Assembly: GCA_934668295.1 (NCBI GenBank)
Contig: CAKUND010000103.1
Coordinates: 1 to 6,952 of the forward strand
From: an uncultured Oscillospiraceae bacterium
GTDB taxonomy: Bacteria > Bacillota > Clostridia > Oscillospirales > Oscillospiraceae
DNA length: 6,952 bases
Direction of reading: 5' to 3'
Positions 1-5,981 of this stretch are shown in pieces. The notes under the pieces were generated by a model. It was given only the letters and a program-made list of their open reading frames with translations, ran no database searches and had not been told where the DNA came from. Position numbers and translations under genes: made by a program. Each line of letters begins with the position of its first letter. Positions within the stretch are counted from its first letter, which is position 1.

Positions 1-1842
1 AAAGCCCTCGTCTACGGCAAGCTCCACCGGCTCTACGGCGAAAACCCGCCGGAGCTTGTGCAGAAGCGCGTCGACACGGAGATGCACGACATCATCTCCT
101 GCCACTATGACGTCATTTATATGTCCGCGCAGAAGCTGGTGCAGAACTCGCTCGAGCATGGCTATCTTGTCGGCTCCCGAGGCTCGGTCGGCTCGTCCAT
201 CGTGGCGTTCATGTCCGGCATCACGGAGGTCAATTCCTATCCGCCGCACTATCGCTGCCCGCAGTGCAAGTTCACGACGTTCGATGTCCCGGCCGACTGC
301 GCCTGCGGCGCAGATCTTCCGGACGCGGTGTGTCCGAAGTGCGGCGCGAAGCTCGATAAGGACGGGTTCAATATCCCGTTTGAGACCTTCCTCGGCTTCG
401 GCGGCGATAAGGTCCCGGATATCGACCTCAACTTCTCCGGAGAATATCAGGCCAAGGCGCACGCCTACTGTGTGCAGATGTTCGGCAAAACGCACGTCTT
501 CCGCGCAGGCACCATCGGCACCGTCGCGGAGAAAACGGCGTATGGCTACGCGAAAAAATATCTGGCGGAGCGCAATAAGACCGTCCCCAAGGCGGAGGAA
601 AACCGGCTGGCGCTCGGCTGCGTCAACGTCAAGCGCACGACCGGCCAGCACCCCGGCGGCCTCGTCGTCATTCCGCAGGAAAACGAGATCTGGGACTTCT
701 GCCCCGTGCAGCACCCGGCGGACGACAAGGACTCCGAATGGGTCACGACGCATTTTGAATATCACTCCATGGAGGAAAACCTCCTGAAGCTCGATATGCT
801 GGGCCATGATGACCCGACCATGATCCGCATGCTCGAGGATATGACCGGCGTCGACGCGCAGAAAATTCCGCTTGACGATCAGGACACCATGTCCATCTTT
901 ACCTCCAGCAAGGTGCTGGGCTATGAAAACGACCAGATTCTGGGGCCGGTCGGCTCCGTTGCCATCCCGGAATTCGGCACGGGCTTCACGCGCGGCATGC
1001 TGCAGGAGACGCAGCCGACAAAATTTGATACCCTCATCCGTCTGTCCGGCTTCTCGCACGGCACGGACGTGTGGCTGGGCAACGCGCGCGATCTGATTTT
1101 GTCCAAGACTGCAACAGTTGGCGAGGCCATCGGCTGCCGCGACGACATCATGCTCTATCTCATCAAGTGCGGCATGCCGGAAAAGCGGTCGTTCAAGATC
1201 ATGGAGGCCGTCCGAAAGGGCAGGGGACTGCCCGACGGCGCGGAGGAGGAAATGAAGGCCGCGGGCGTGCCGGAGTGGTACATCGGTTCGTGCAAAAAGA
1301 TCAAATATCTTTTCCCGAAGGCCCACGCGACGGCCTATGTCATGATGGCCTTCCGCATCGCGTGGTTCAAGGTGCACGAGCCGCTTGCGTTCTACGCGGC
1401 CTATTTCTACCGCCGCAGCCAGAAGGGCGGCTTTGACGAGGGCATGATGTGCCACGGCATCGAGCTTGTCAAAAAGAAGCTGCAGGAGATCAAGGAGGAT
1501 GAGGACTCCAGCGCCAAGGACGACGATCTGTTCACCACGCTTGAGGTCTGCTATGAATTTTATCTGCGCGGGTTCACCTTCGCGCCGATCGATATCTATC
1601 ACTCCCACGCGACGAAATTCCAGATCGAGGACGGACGGCTGCGCCCGCCGTTCGTAGCTGTGGCGGGGCTCGGTGAAACGGCGGCGTGGGATCTCATGAA
1701 CGCCCGCGAGGGCCGGGAGTTCTTGTCCGTCGAGGAATTTGCCGACGCCTGCCCGAAGGTATCCAAGACGCTCATCGACCAGCTCCAATCCGCCGGCGCC
1801 TTCGGCGACCTCCCCCTCACCAGCCAGCTGACGCTGTTCTGA
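1..1842 (+). CDS. polC: DNA polymerase III alpha subunit, PolC type (3' part, 5' truncated by window edge)
   Basis: This is the C-terminal part of the Gram-positive replicative DNA polymerase, which extends leading strands at the replisome. The frame is open from base 1 and ends at TGA 1840-1842, giving 613 visible residues. Family members are about 1,400-1,450 residues, so the N-terminal and 3'-5' exonuclease parts lie off the left edge. Visible landmarks, numbered from the first codon: palm motif SRGSVGSS at 59-66; a CxxC...CxxC cysteine set at C86/C89 and C111/C114, with extra C100 and C102, expected to bind zinc; PDIDLNFSGEYQ with the two catalytic aspartates D140 and D142; and a third catalytic aspartate, D265, in KLDMLGHDD. 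The fingers segment FPKAHATAYVMMAFR follows. The protein ends in QLTLF, matching the QL(S/D)LF-type sliding-clamp-binding peptide. Nothing suggests decay. The GTG at 58 is an internal valine codon, not a start. A terminator follows directly, so polC is the last gene of its transcript. Confidence 0.98.
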   Translation, partial: KALVYGKLHRLYGENPPELVQKRVDTEMHDIISCHYDVIYMSAQKLVQNSLEHGYLVGSRGSVGSSIVAFMSGITEVNSYPPHYRCPQCKFTTFDVPADCACGADLPDAVCPKCGAKLDKDGFNIPFETFLGFGGDKVPDIDLNFSGEYQAKAHAYCVQMFGKTHVFRAGTIGTVAEKTAYGYAKKYLAERNKTVPKAEENRLALGCVNVKRTTGQHPGGLVVIPQENEIWDFCPVQHPADDKDSEWVTTHFEYHSMEENLLKLDMLGHDDPTMIRMLEDMTGVDAQKIPLDDQDTMSIFTSSKVLGYENDQILGPVGSVAIPEFGTGFTRGMLQETQPTKFDTLIRLSGFSHGTDVWLGNARDLILSKTATVGEAIGCRDDIMLYLIKCGMPEKRSFKIMEAVRKGRGLPDGAEEEMKAAGVPEWYIGSCKKIKYLFPKAHATAYVMMAFRIAWFKVHEPLAFYAAYFYRRSQKGGFDEGMMCHGIELVKKKLQEIKEDEDSSAKDDDLFTTLEVCYEFYLRGFTFAPIDIYHSHATKFQIEDGRLRPPFVAVAGLGETAAWDLMNAREGREFLSVEEFADACPKVSKTLIDQLQSAGAFGDLPLTSQLTLF

Positions 1843-1848
1843 CAGCCG

Positions 1849-1885
1849 AAAAGGCTCCCCTTGGGTCAAGGGGAGCCTTTTATAT
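1849..1885 (+). terminator. Intrinsic terminator of polC
   Basis: A perfect hairpin begins six bases after the polC stop. The inner 13-base arms are 1851-1863 and 1867-1879 around a GGT loop, and A-T pairs extend the stem to 15 bp (1849-1881). The right side runs into TTTTATAT, giving a modest U-tract. Position and stability fit rho-independent termination of polC. The core GGCTCCCC/GGGGAGCC is shared with the next hairpin. Confidence 0.85.
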
Positions 1886-1887
1886 GC

Positions 1888-1925
1888 AAAAACCGCTCCC
1901 CCGGATGACCGGGGGAGCGGTTTTT
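1888..1925. terminator. Bidirectional terminator between convergent polC and the symporter gene
   Basis: This is a perfect 17-bp stem with arms 1888-1904 and 1909-1925 and an ATGA loop. The A5 start and T5 end make it a U-tailed terminator read from either strand. On the minus strand it lies 11 bases after the symporter stop codon (TAA, complement of 1937-1939), so it is the natural terminator for that gene. On the plus strand it backs up the polC terminator. Confidence 0.88.
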
Positions 1926-1936
1926 AAGAGACAGGG

Positions 1937-3187
1937 TTACTTTGCAGCCTTGGCAGCCTTCTTGGCGGCCTTCTCGCGCTCGAGGCGGGAGATGAACAGC
2001 GCGCAGGTCGCGTCGCCGGTGATGTTCAGGGTCGTGCGGCCCATGTCGAACAGCTTGTCGACGCCTGCGATAATCGCAATGCCTTCGACCGGCAGGCCGA
2101 CCTGCGTCAGAACCATCGCCAGCATAATCATGCCTGCACCGGAGACACCAGCCGTGCCGACAGAGGCGAGGGTCGCGGTCAGGACGATCATGGCCATATC
2201 ACCGAGCGTCAGCTGAACGCCGTAGCAGCACGCGATGAAGACCGCGCAGACGGCCTGATAGATGGCGGTGCCGTCCATATTGATCGTCGCGCCGAGCGGC
2301 AGGACGAAGGAGCTGATCTCAGGCTCCGCGCCCATCTTGTTGCAGCACTCAATGTTGACGGGCAGGGTCGCGTTGGAGGATGTGGTGGTGAATGCGGTGA
2401 TCATGGCCGGGGCAATGCCCTTGAAGAATGCGAGCGGGCTCATCTTGGCGAGGAACTTGACGGACAGACCGTAGACCACGACAACATGGACGATGTAGCC
2501 GATATAGGCGACGCCAATGATGAGGGCCAGCTTGCCGATGATGTCCGCACCGTTGACGGCGACGACGTTGGTCATGAGGCAGAAGACGCCGATCGGGGTG
2601 AACTTGATGACCATCATCATGATCTTCATGATGACTTCTTCCATGCAGTTGATGAGCTCGCCGATCTTCTGGCCCTTTTCGCCTGCGGCCAGAACGCCAG
2701 CACCGAGGAAGATGGCGATCACGATGACCGGCAGCATGTCAGAGGAGACCATCGGCTGGAGCAGGTTGGACGGGAAGATGTTCACGATGACCTGCATAAC
2801 GGACGGGGCTTCCTTCGCCTCATATTCCAGCGCGCCAAGGTCAGCCGACGGCAGCGGGGTGAAGCTGCCCTTGAACAGGTTGACGAGCACGAGGCCGATG
2901 ACGACAGCCAGAGCAGTCGTGCACATATAGTATACGAACGTCTTGACGCCGACGGAGCCGACGCGCTTGAGATCCTTCAGGCTGACGACGCCGTCAGCGA
3001 TCGAGAACAGGACGACCGGGACGACCAGGAACTTCAGAAGGTTGACGTAGATCGTGCCGATGGGCTTGATCCACTCCGTGGTAAAATCACCGAGACCGGC
3101 GAACGCGAAGATCAGGCCGGCGACGATACCGGCGATCATGCCGATAAAGATCCATGCCGGCAGGCCAAGTTTTTTCTTTTCTTTCAT
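1937..3187 (-). CDS. Dicarboxylate/amino acid:cation symporter (SLC1/DAACS family, glutamate/aspartate type)
   Basis: The 416-residue membrane protein is full length for secondary transporters that import acidic amino acids or dicarboxylates with Na+ or H+. Several hydrophobic segments precede the re-entrant hairpins. Landmarks: HP1 tip TTTSSNATLP at 267-276, the signature NMDGTAIY at 303-310, HP2 GTAGVSGAG at 344-352, and the TM8 ligand motif D377-x3-D381-MGRTTLNITGD (R384, T385, N388, D392). In the archaeal homologue GltPh the equivalent arginine (R397) pairs with the substrate side-chain carboxylate. Its retention favours glutamate or aspartate over neutral amino acids; this is inferred from homology. 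The HP1 tip reads SSN rather than the classic SSS. The C-terminus is an unusual Lys/Ala-rich tail (EREKAAKKAAKAAK, 403-416). ATG at 3187 follows a strong Shine-Dalgarno, and a promoter lies upstream. The gene is convergent with polC and downstream of the CDF gene, but separately promoted. Confidence 0.95.
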   Translation of the reverse strand: MKEKKKLGLPAWIFIGMIAGIVAGLIFAFAGLGDFTTEWIKPIGTIYVNLLKFLVVPVVLFSIADGVVSLKDLKRVGSVGVKTFVYYMCTTALAVVIGLVLVNLFKGSFTPLPSADLGALEYEAKEAPSVMQVIVNIFPSNLLQPMVSSDMLPVIVIAIFLGAGVLAAGEKGQKIGELINCMEEVIMKIMMMVIKFTPIGVFCLMTNVVAVNGADIIGKLALIIGVAYIGYIVHVVVVYGLSVKFLAKMSPLAFFKGIAPAMITAFTTTSSNATLPVNIECCNKMGAEPEISSFVLPLGATINMDGTAIYQAVCAVFIACCYGVQLTLGDMAMIVLTATLASVGTAGVSGAGMIMLAMVLTQVGLPVEGIAIIAGVDKLFDMGRTTLNITGDATCALFISRLEREKAAKKAAKAAK

Positions 3188-3193
3188 GCTTTT

Positions 3194-3202
3194 CCTTCTC
3201 CT
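3194..3202 (-). promoter_or_regulatory. Ribosome binding site of the symporter gene
   Basis: Read on the minus strand this is AGGAGAAGG, ending six bases before the ATG at 3187. It is a strong Shine-Dalgarno at normal spacing and fixes the start codon. Confidence 0.85.
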
Positions 3203-3210
3203 ATCTAAAA

Positions 3211-3230
3211 TTGCTGATAAAAATCAGTAA
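3211..3230. repeat. Short inverted repeat over the predicted symporter transcription start (possible operator)
   Basis: The palindrome TTGCTGATAAAAATCAGTAA has perfect 5-base inner arms CTGAT/ATCAG around AAAA, extending to 8 pairs with one G-T mismatch. It sits immediately downstream of the predicted -10 box, covering roughly +1 to +18. A repressor site or a weak leader hairpin are both possible. It has no U-tract of its own on the minus strand beyond scattered Ts, so an attenuator is less likely. Function is inferred from position only. Confidence 0.4.
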
Positions 3231-3234
3231 AAAT

Positions 3235-3263
3235 ATGATACCACGTTGTGAAAAATATGTAAA
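3235..3263 (-). promoter_or_regulatory. Sigma-A-type promoter of the symporter gene
   Basis: On the minus strand a -35 box TTTACA (complement of 3258-3263) is followed after exactly 17 bases by a -10 box TATCAT (complement of 3235-3240). Each differs from consensus by one base. The predicted transcription start is near 3228, giving a leader of about 40 bases before the ATG. The position inside an AT-rich intergenic gap supports the call. Confidence 0.75.
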
Positions 3264-3360
3264 GAAAAATATGAATATTGTTTTTATCTTGTGAAGATTT
3301 GTGGAGAGCGACAAAAATACAGCGCAAAATTTTTACAGTTTTGCTACTTGACTTTTGCAA

Positions 3361-3415
3361 AAAACAGCAAGATCGCCCGGCGCAAACCTGCGCCGGGCGT
3401 GTTTCGCCTGCGAAA
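3361..3415 (-). terminator. Probable terminator downstream of the CDF transporter gene
   Basis: Just after the CDF stop (complement of 3421-3423), minus-strand transcription meets a small hairpin (TTTCG/CGAAA arms, 3402-3415). A perfect 11-bp GC-rich hairpin follows, with arms 3389-3399 and 3374-3384 and an AACC loop. A T6 run (complement of 3361-3364 and adjacent bases) lies about nine bases beyond it. The gap between stem and T-run is longer than in a textbook intrinsic terminator, so efficiency is uncertain. The rest of the 3188-3420 gap is AT-rich and holds only the symporter promoter, palindrome and RBS; I see no gene there. Confidence 0.55.
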
Positions 3416-3420
3416 AGCGG

Positions 3421-4614
3421 CTATTCTCCCGCCTCCGTCGACAGCTCGTTGAACGCTGCCGTATCAAACGTGACAATGAGATGATAGGTCTTTTTCCCGT
3501 CCTGCAGCTGATCTTCGACCTGCTGCCGCAGCTGCTCGGCGGTATCTGTATCTTCCGGCGGGATCACCATGTCGAAGATCACGTTCACATGGTGCGGCCC
3601 GGCGACCATGCGGAAATCGTGAAGGGACAGGCGCGGGTCAAGATCATGCAGGATCGAGAGGACGCGCGTGCGCACGGCGGCGACCTCCGGGTCGTCGGTG
3701 ACGATGGGGTCATAGTGGATGACGAGGTCGACGTGCAGCTCCCGCTTTGCCTGCCGTTCGATCCCGTCCAGCAGCTCATGGGCGATCAGCGGGTCGATGC
3801 GGTGGTCGATCTCGGCATGGACGCTGGCAAAGCGGCGGCCGGGGCCGTAATCGTGCACCATGAGATCGTGGAAGCCGAGAATGTTTGCGTGCGAGGTCAT
3901 GAGATACGCGATCGCGCGCACAAGCTCCTCGTCCGGCTTCGCGCCCAGCAGCGGATCGACGGTGTCCTTCACAACGCCGATGCCGGACCAGAGGATAAAC
4001 AGCGCCACGAGAAGCCCGGCCCAGCCGTCGATCATCAGCCCCGTCAGCTTCCCGATCACGCAGGCAAGCAGCACCGCGCCGGTCGAGATCACGTCGCTGC
4101 GGCTGTCGGCAGCGGCGGCGATCAGCGCGGCGGAGTCAATTTTTTTGCCCAGCTTCCGGTCAAACAGCGCCATCCAGAGCTTCAGCAGAATGGAGCATGT
4201 CAGAACCGTGACCGTCAGCACCGAAAGCTCTACTGCCTCCGGATGCAGAATTTTCTGAACAGAGCTTTTGACCAGTTCCACGCCGATCACGAGGATCATC
4301 ACTGCCACGGCAAGGCCGGACAGATATTCCATCCGCGCATGGCCGTAGGGGTGCTTCTCGTCGGCCGGCCGGGCGGCCAGCCGGAAGCCCAGCAGCGTCA
4401 CAAGGGAGCTTGATGCGTCGGAGAGGTTGTTGACGGCATCCGCCGTGACGGATACGCTGCCGCAGAGCGTTCCGGCCGTGAGCTTGCCCGCGAACAGCAG
4501 CACATTGCAGACGATGCCCACGATCCCGGCCAGATTGCCGTATTTTTCGCGCACGGCGGGGTCAGCGGTGTTCTGATAGTCCGGGACAAAGCGCCGCAGC
4601 AGGAAATTCGTCAT
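3421..4614 (-). CDS. Cation diffusion facilitator (CDF) metal exporter with duplicated cytoplasmic domain; possibly Mn(II)
   Basis: The 397-residue CDF protein is expected to export a divalent metal in exchange for protons. Six membrane segments occupy roughly residues 25-215. By alignment with FieF/YiiP, the membrane metal site is N62 and D66 (TM2, NNLSD) plus D170 and D174 (TM5, DSRSD). An Asn/Asp/Asp/Asp set recalls MntE-like manganese exporters rather than His-containing Zn/Cd exporters; this is an inference. The loop site D85-x2-H88-x3-H92 is kept. The first cytoplasmic domain (about 230-304) keeps likely ligands H249, H266, H279, H300 and D302. A second, similar domain (about 310-385) follows, which makes the protein about 100 residues longer than FieF. 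The start at 4614 is chosen because an AAAGAGG ribosome site lies eight bases upstream and the promoter lies between it and the upstream in-frame start at 4674, which would add 20 uncharacteristic residues. It is divergent from the helicase gene. Confidence 0.93.
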   Translation of the reverse strand: MTNFLLRRFVPDYQNTADPAVREKYGNLAGIVGIVCNVLLFAGKLTAGTLCGSVSVTADAVNNLSDASSSLVTLLGFRLAARPADEKHPYGHARMEYLSGLAVAVMILVIGVELVKSSVQKILHPEAVELSVLTVTVLTCSILLKLWMALFDRKLGKKIDSAALIAAAADSRSDVISTGAVLLACVIGKLTGLMIDGWAGLLVALFILWSGIGVVKDTVDPLLGAKPDEELVRAIAYLMTSHANILGFHDLMVHDYGPGRRFASVHAEIDHRIDPLIAHELLDGIERQAKRELHVDLVIHYDPIVTDDPEVAAVRTRVLSILHDLDPRLSLHDFRMVAGPHHVNVIFDMVIPPEDTDTAEQLRQQVEDQLQDGKKTYHLIVTFDTAAFNELSTEAGE

Positions 4615-4622
4615 AGCGTCCG

Positions 4623-4674
4623 CCTCTTTCAAGTGTGTTAAAATTATTATACCGCGCGGCCCGGACGGAAGCAA
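4623..4674 (-). promoter_or_regulatory. Promoter and ribosome binding site of the CDF gene
   Basis: On the minus strand a perfect -10 box TATAAT (complement of 4646-4651) is preceded after 17 bases by a weak -35 box TTGCTT (complement of 4669-4674). The predicted start of transcription is near 4639, giving a leader of about 25 bases. The ribosome site AAAGAGG (complement of 4623-4629) lies eight bases before the ATG at 4614. I see no clear metal-regulator operator. Confidence 0.7.
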
Positions 4675-4676
4675 GC

Positions 4677-4698
4677 GAAAAAAGCAGCCGCTTTTTTC
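4677..4698. repeat. AT-rich inverted repeat between the two divergent promoters
   Basis: GAAAAAAGC and GCTTTTTTC form 9-bp arms around AGCC, lying between the CDF -35 region and the helicase -35 box. It could be a small bidirectional terminator-like hairpin or a protein-binding palindrome. It could also be a chance pairing of an A-run and a T-run. No function can be assigned from sequence. Confidence 0.35.
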
Positions 4699-4709
4699 CG
4701 GGAAGGGGA

Positions 4710-4738
4710 TTGGAAATGCGGCGAAAGTATGATATGAT
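4710..4738 (+). promoter_or_regulatory. Sigma-A-type promoter of the DEAD-box helicase gene
   Basis: The -35 box TTGGAA (4710-4715) and -10 box TATGAT (4733-4738) are separated by 17 bases. An overlapping second TATGAT at 4728-4733 would have 12-base spacing and is less likely. Predicted transcription starts near 4745, leaving a leader of about 43 bases. This argues against translation from the in-frame ATG codons at 4716 and 4734. Confidence 0.65.
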
Positions 4739-4787
4739 TAAAAAAATTGCGATTTTCGCCAGAACATTGAATAAGGAAGCGATCCCT

Positions 4788-5981
4788 ATGGAACAGAATT
4801 TGACTTTTGCCGACCTTGGCCTGTCGGAAGAAATTTTACAGGCGCTGGAGAAGAAGGGCTACGGCTATCCGACCCGCATCCAGGCCGAGGCCATCCCGGA
4901 ATTTATGCAGTGGAAGGACGTCATTGCCAAGGCCCCGACCGGCACGGGCAAGACGTTTGCCTTCGGCATCCCCATGATCGAACACATCGACGCGGAGAGC
5001 GAGGATCTGCAGGGCCTGATCCTGGCCCCGACGCGCGAGCTTGCCATCCAGATCTGTGACGAGCTGCGCGGGCTGCTCACCTATTATAAGAATATCCGCG
5101 TGGCTGTGGTCTACGGCGGCGCGAAGATCGAGGGGCAGATCAAGCAGCTGAAAAACCACCCGCAGATCGTCGTGGCCACGCCGGGCCGGCTGATGGATCA
5201 CTATAAGCGCCATACGCTCTCATTTGACAAGGTGCAGACCGTCGTGCTGGACGAGGCAGACCGCATGCTCGACATGGGCTTCTTCGACGACGTGACGAAG
5301 ATCATTGAAAAGGTCAAGAACCGCCGCAATCTCGGCCTGTTCTCCGCGACCATCTCGCAGGAGGTCATGACCGTCTCTTGGATGTACCAGCGCGACGAGG
5401 TCGAGATCACCGTCCCCGCCGACACGGATAACCGCCCGGACATCACCCAGTATTCCATCACCTGCCCGCCGCTCGAGAAGATCGAAATGACGAGCAGGCT
5501 CATCCGCACGCTCCGTCTCGAGCGTACCATCGTCTTCTGCAACACGAAGGTCATGTGCCAGCGCCTGCGCGACGATCTGGTCCGCATGGGCCTCGACGCC
5601 GACTGCATCCACGGCGATATCCCGCAGCAGAAGCGCGAAAAGACCATGCGCACGTTTAAAGACGGCAAGCTCCCCATCCTGATCGCGACGGACGTCGCCT
5701 CGCGCGGCATTGACGTCGACGATGTGGACTGCGTCATCAACTACGACGTGCCGGAGGAAAACGAGTATTATATCCACCGCATCGGCCGCACGGGCCGCGC
5801 CCGGAAAAAGGGCATCGCCGTATCCATTCTCGGCACGTTCCCGGAGCAGGCGAAGCTGGCGGAGATCGCGAAATATTCCCACTATGCCATCCAGCCTGTG
5901 AAATTCGCGGAGGACGGTTCTCTCGTCGAGGAGGAGCCGCCGAAGCCCAAAAAGGCGCCGCCGCGCCGCCGTTTCCGTTGA
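4788..5981 (+). CDS. DEAD-box ATP-dependent RNA helicase
   Basis: The 397-residue RNA helicase unwinds short RNA duplexes using ATP, with typical roles in ribosome assembly, mRNA decay or cold adaptation. All family motifs are present in order. The Q motif is F7...Q32, followed by motif I APTGTGKT (49-56, K55), Ia PTRELA (81-86), GG (110-111) and TPGR (131-134). Next come motif II DEAD (155-158) and III SAT (186-188). The second RecA domain carries IVFCNT, ATDVASRGID and HRIGRTGRA. Motif I is slightly unusual, with Pro where Gln is common (AQTGSGKT). The core is followed only by a short basic proline-rich tail (KPKKAPPRRRFR), with no added RNA-binding domain as in DbpA or DeaD. The start at 4788 is chosen because AAGGAAG (4773-4779) lies eight bases upstream and the family's N-terminus begins at this point. 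Its stop overlaps the start of the next gene. It resembles the CshA/RhlE-like group; the exact ortholog is uncertain. Confidence 0.96.
   Translation: MEQNLTFADLGLSEEILQALEKKGYGYPTRIQAEAIPEFMQWKDVIAKAPTGTGKTFAFGIPMIEHIDAESEDLQGLILAPTRELAIQICDELRGLLTYYKNIRVAVVYGGAKIEGQIKQLKNHPQIVVATPGRLMDHYKRHTLSFDKVQTVVLDEADRMLDMGFFDDVTKIIEKVKNRRNLGLFSATISQEVMTVSWMYQRDEVEITVPADTDNRPDITQYSITCPPLEKIEMTSRLIRTLRLERTIVFCNTKVMCQRLRDDLVRMGLDADCIHGDIPQQKREKTMRTFKDGKLPILIATDVASRGIDVDDVDCVINYDVPEENEYYIHRIGRTGRARKKGIAVSILGTFPEQAKLAEIAKYSHYAIQPVKFAEDGSLVEEEPPKPKKAPPRRRFR

Noticed and set aside
56..787. 243-codon open frame overlapping polC in another frame
   Set aside because: The product is Arg/Ser/Thr-rich and non-homologous. 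PolC catalytic motifs occupy the same bases in the true frame.
2486..3208. 240-codon plus-strand open frame opposite the symporter gene
   Set aside because: The Asp/His-rich product is the complement shadow of hydrophobic codons in the real membrane protein. It has no domain and no start signals.
3355..4413. Long 352-codon plus-strand open frame opposite the CDF gene
   Set aside because: Its product is a low-complexity mix of His, Asp, Arg and Gln with no recognisable domain. It mirrors the codon bias of a convincingly conserved CDF gene and has no ribosome site or promoter.
4615..4674. 20-residue N-terminal extension of the CDF protein starting at 4674
   Set aside because: It would begin upstream of the predicted transcription start, and its residues show no family similarity.
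4635..4787. Upstream extension of the helicase frame, with in-frame ATGs at 4716 and 4734
   Set aside because: The promoter -10 box at 4733-4738 and the ribosome site at 4773-4779 both place the start at 4788, where the family's N-terminus begins. The ATG at 4716 does have a purine-rich stretch before it, so a minor longer form cannot be excluded.
5220..5882. 220-codon minus-strand open frame opposite the helicase
   Set aside because: It lies wholly inside the helicase, whose motifs are intact. The product is compositionally odd and has no start signals.
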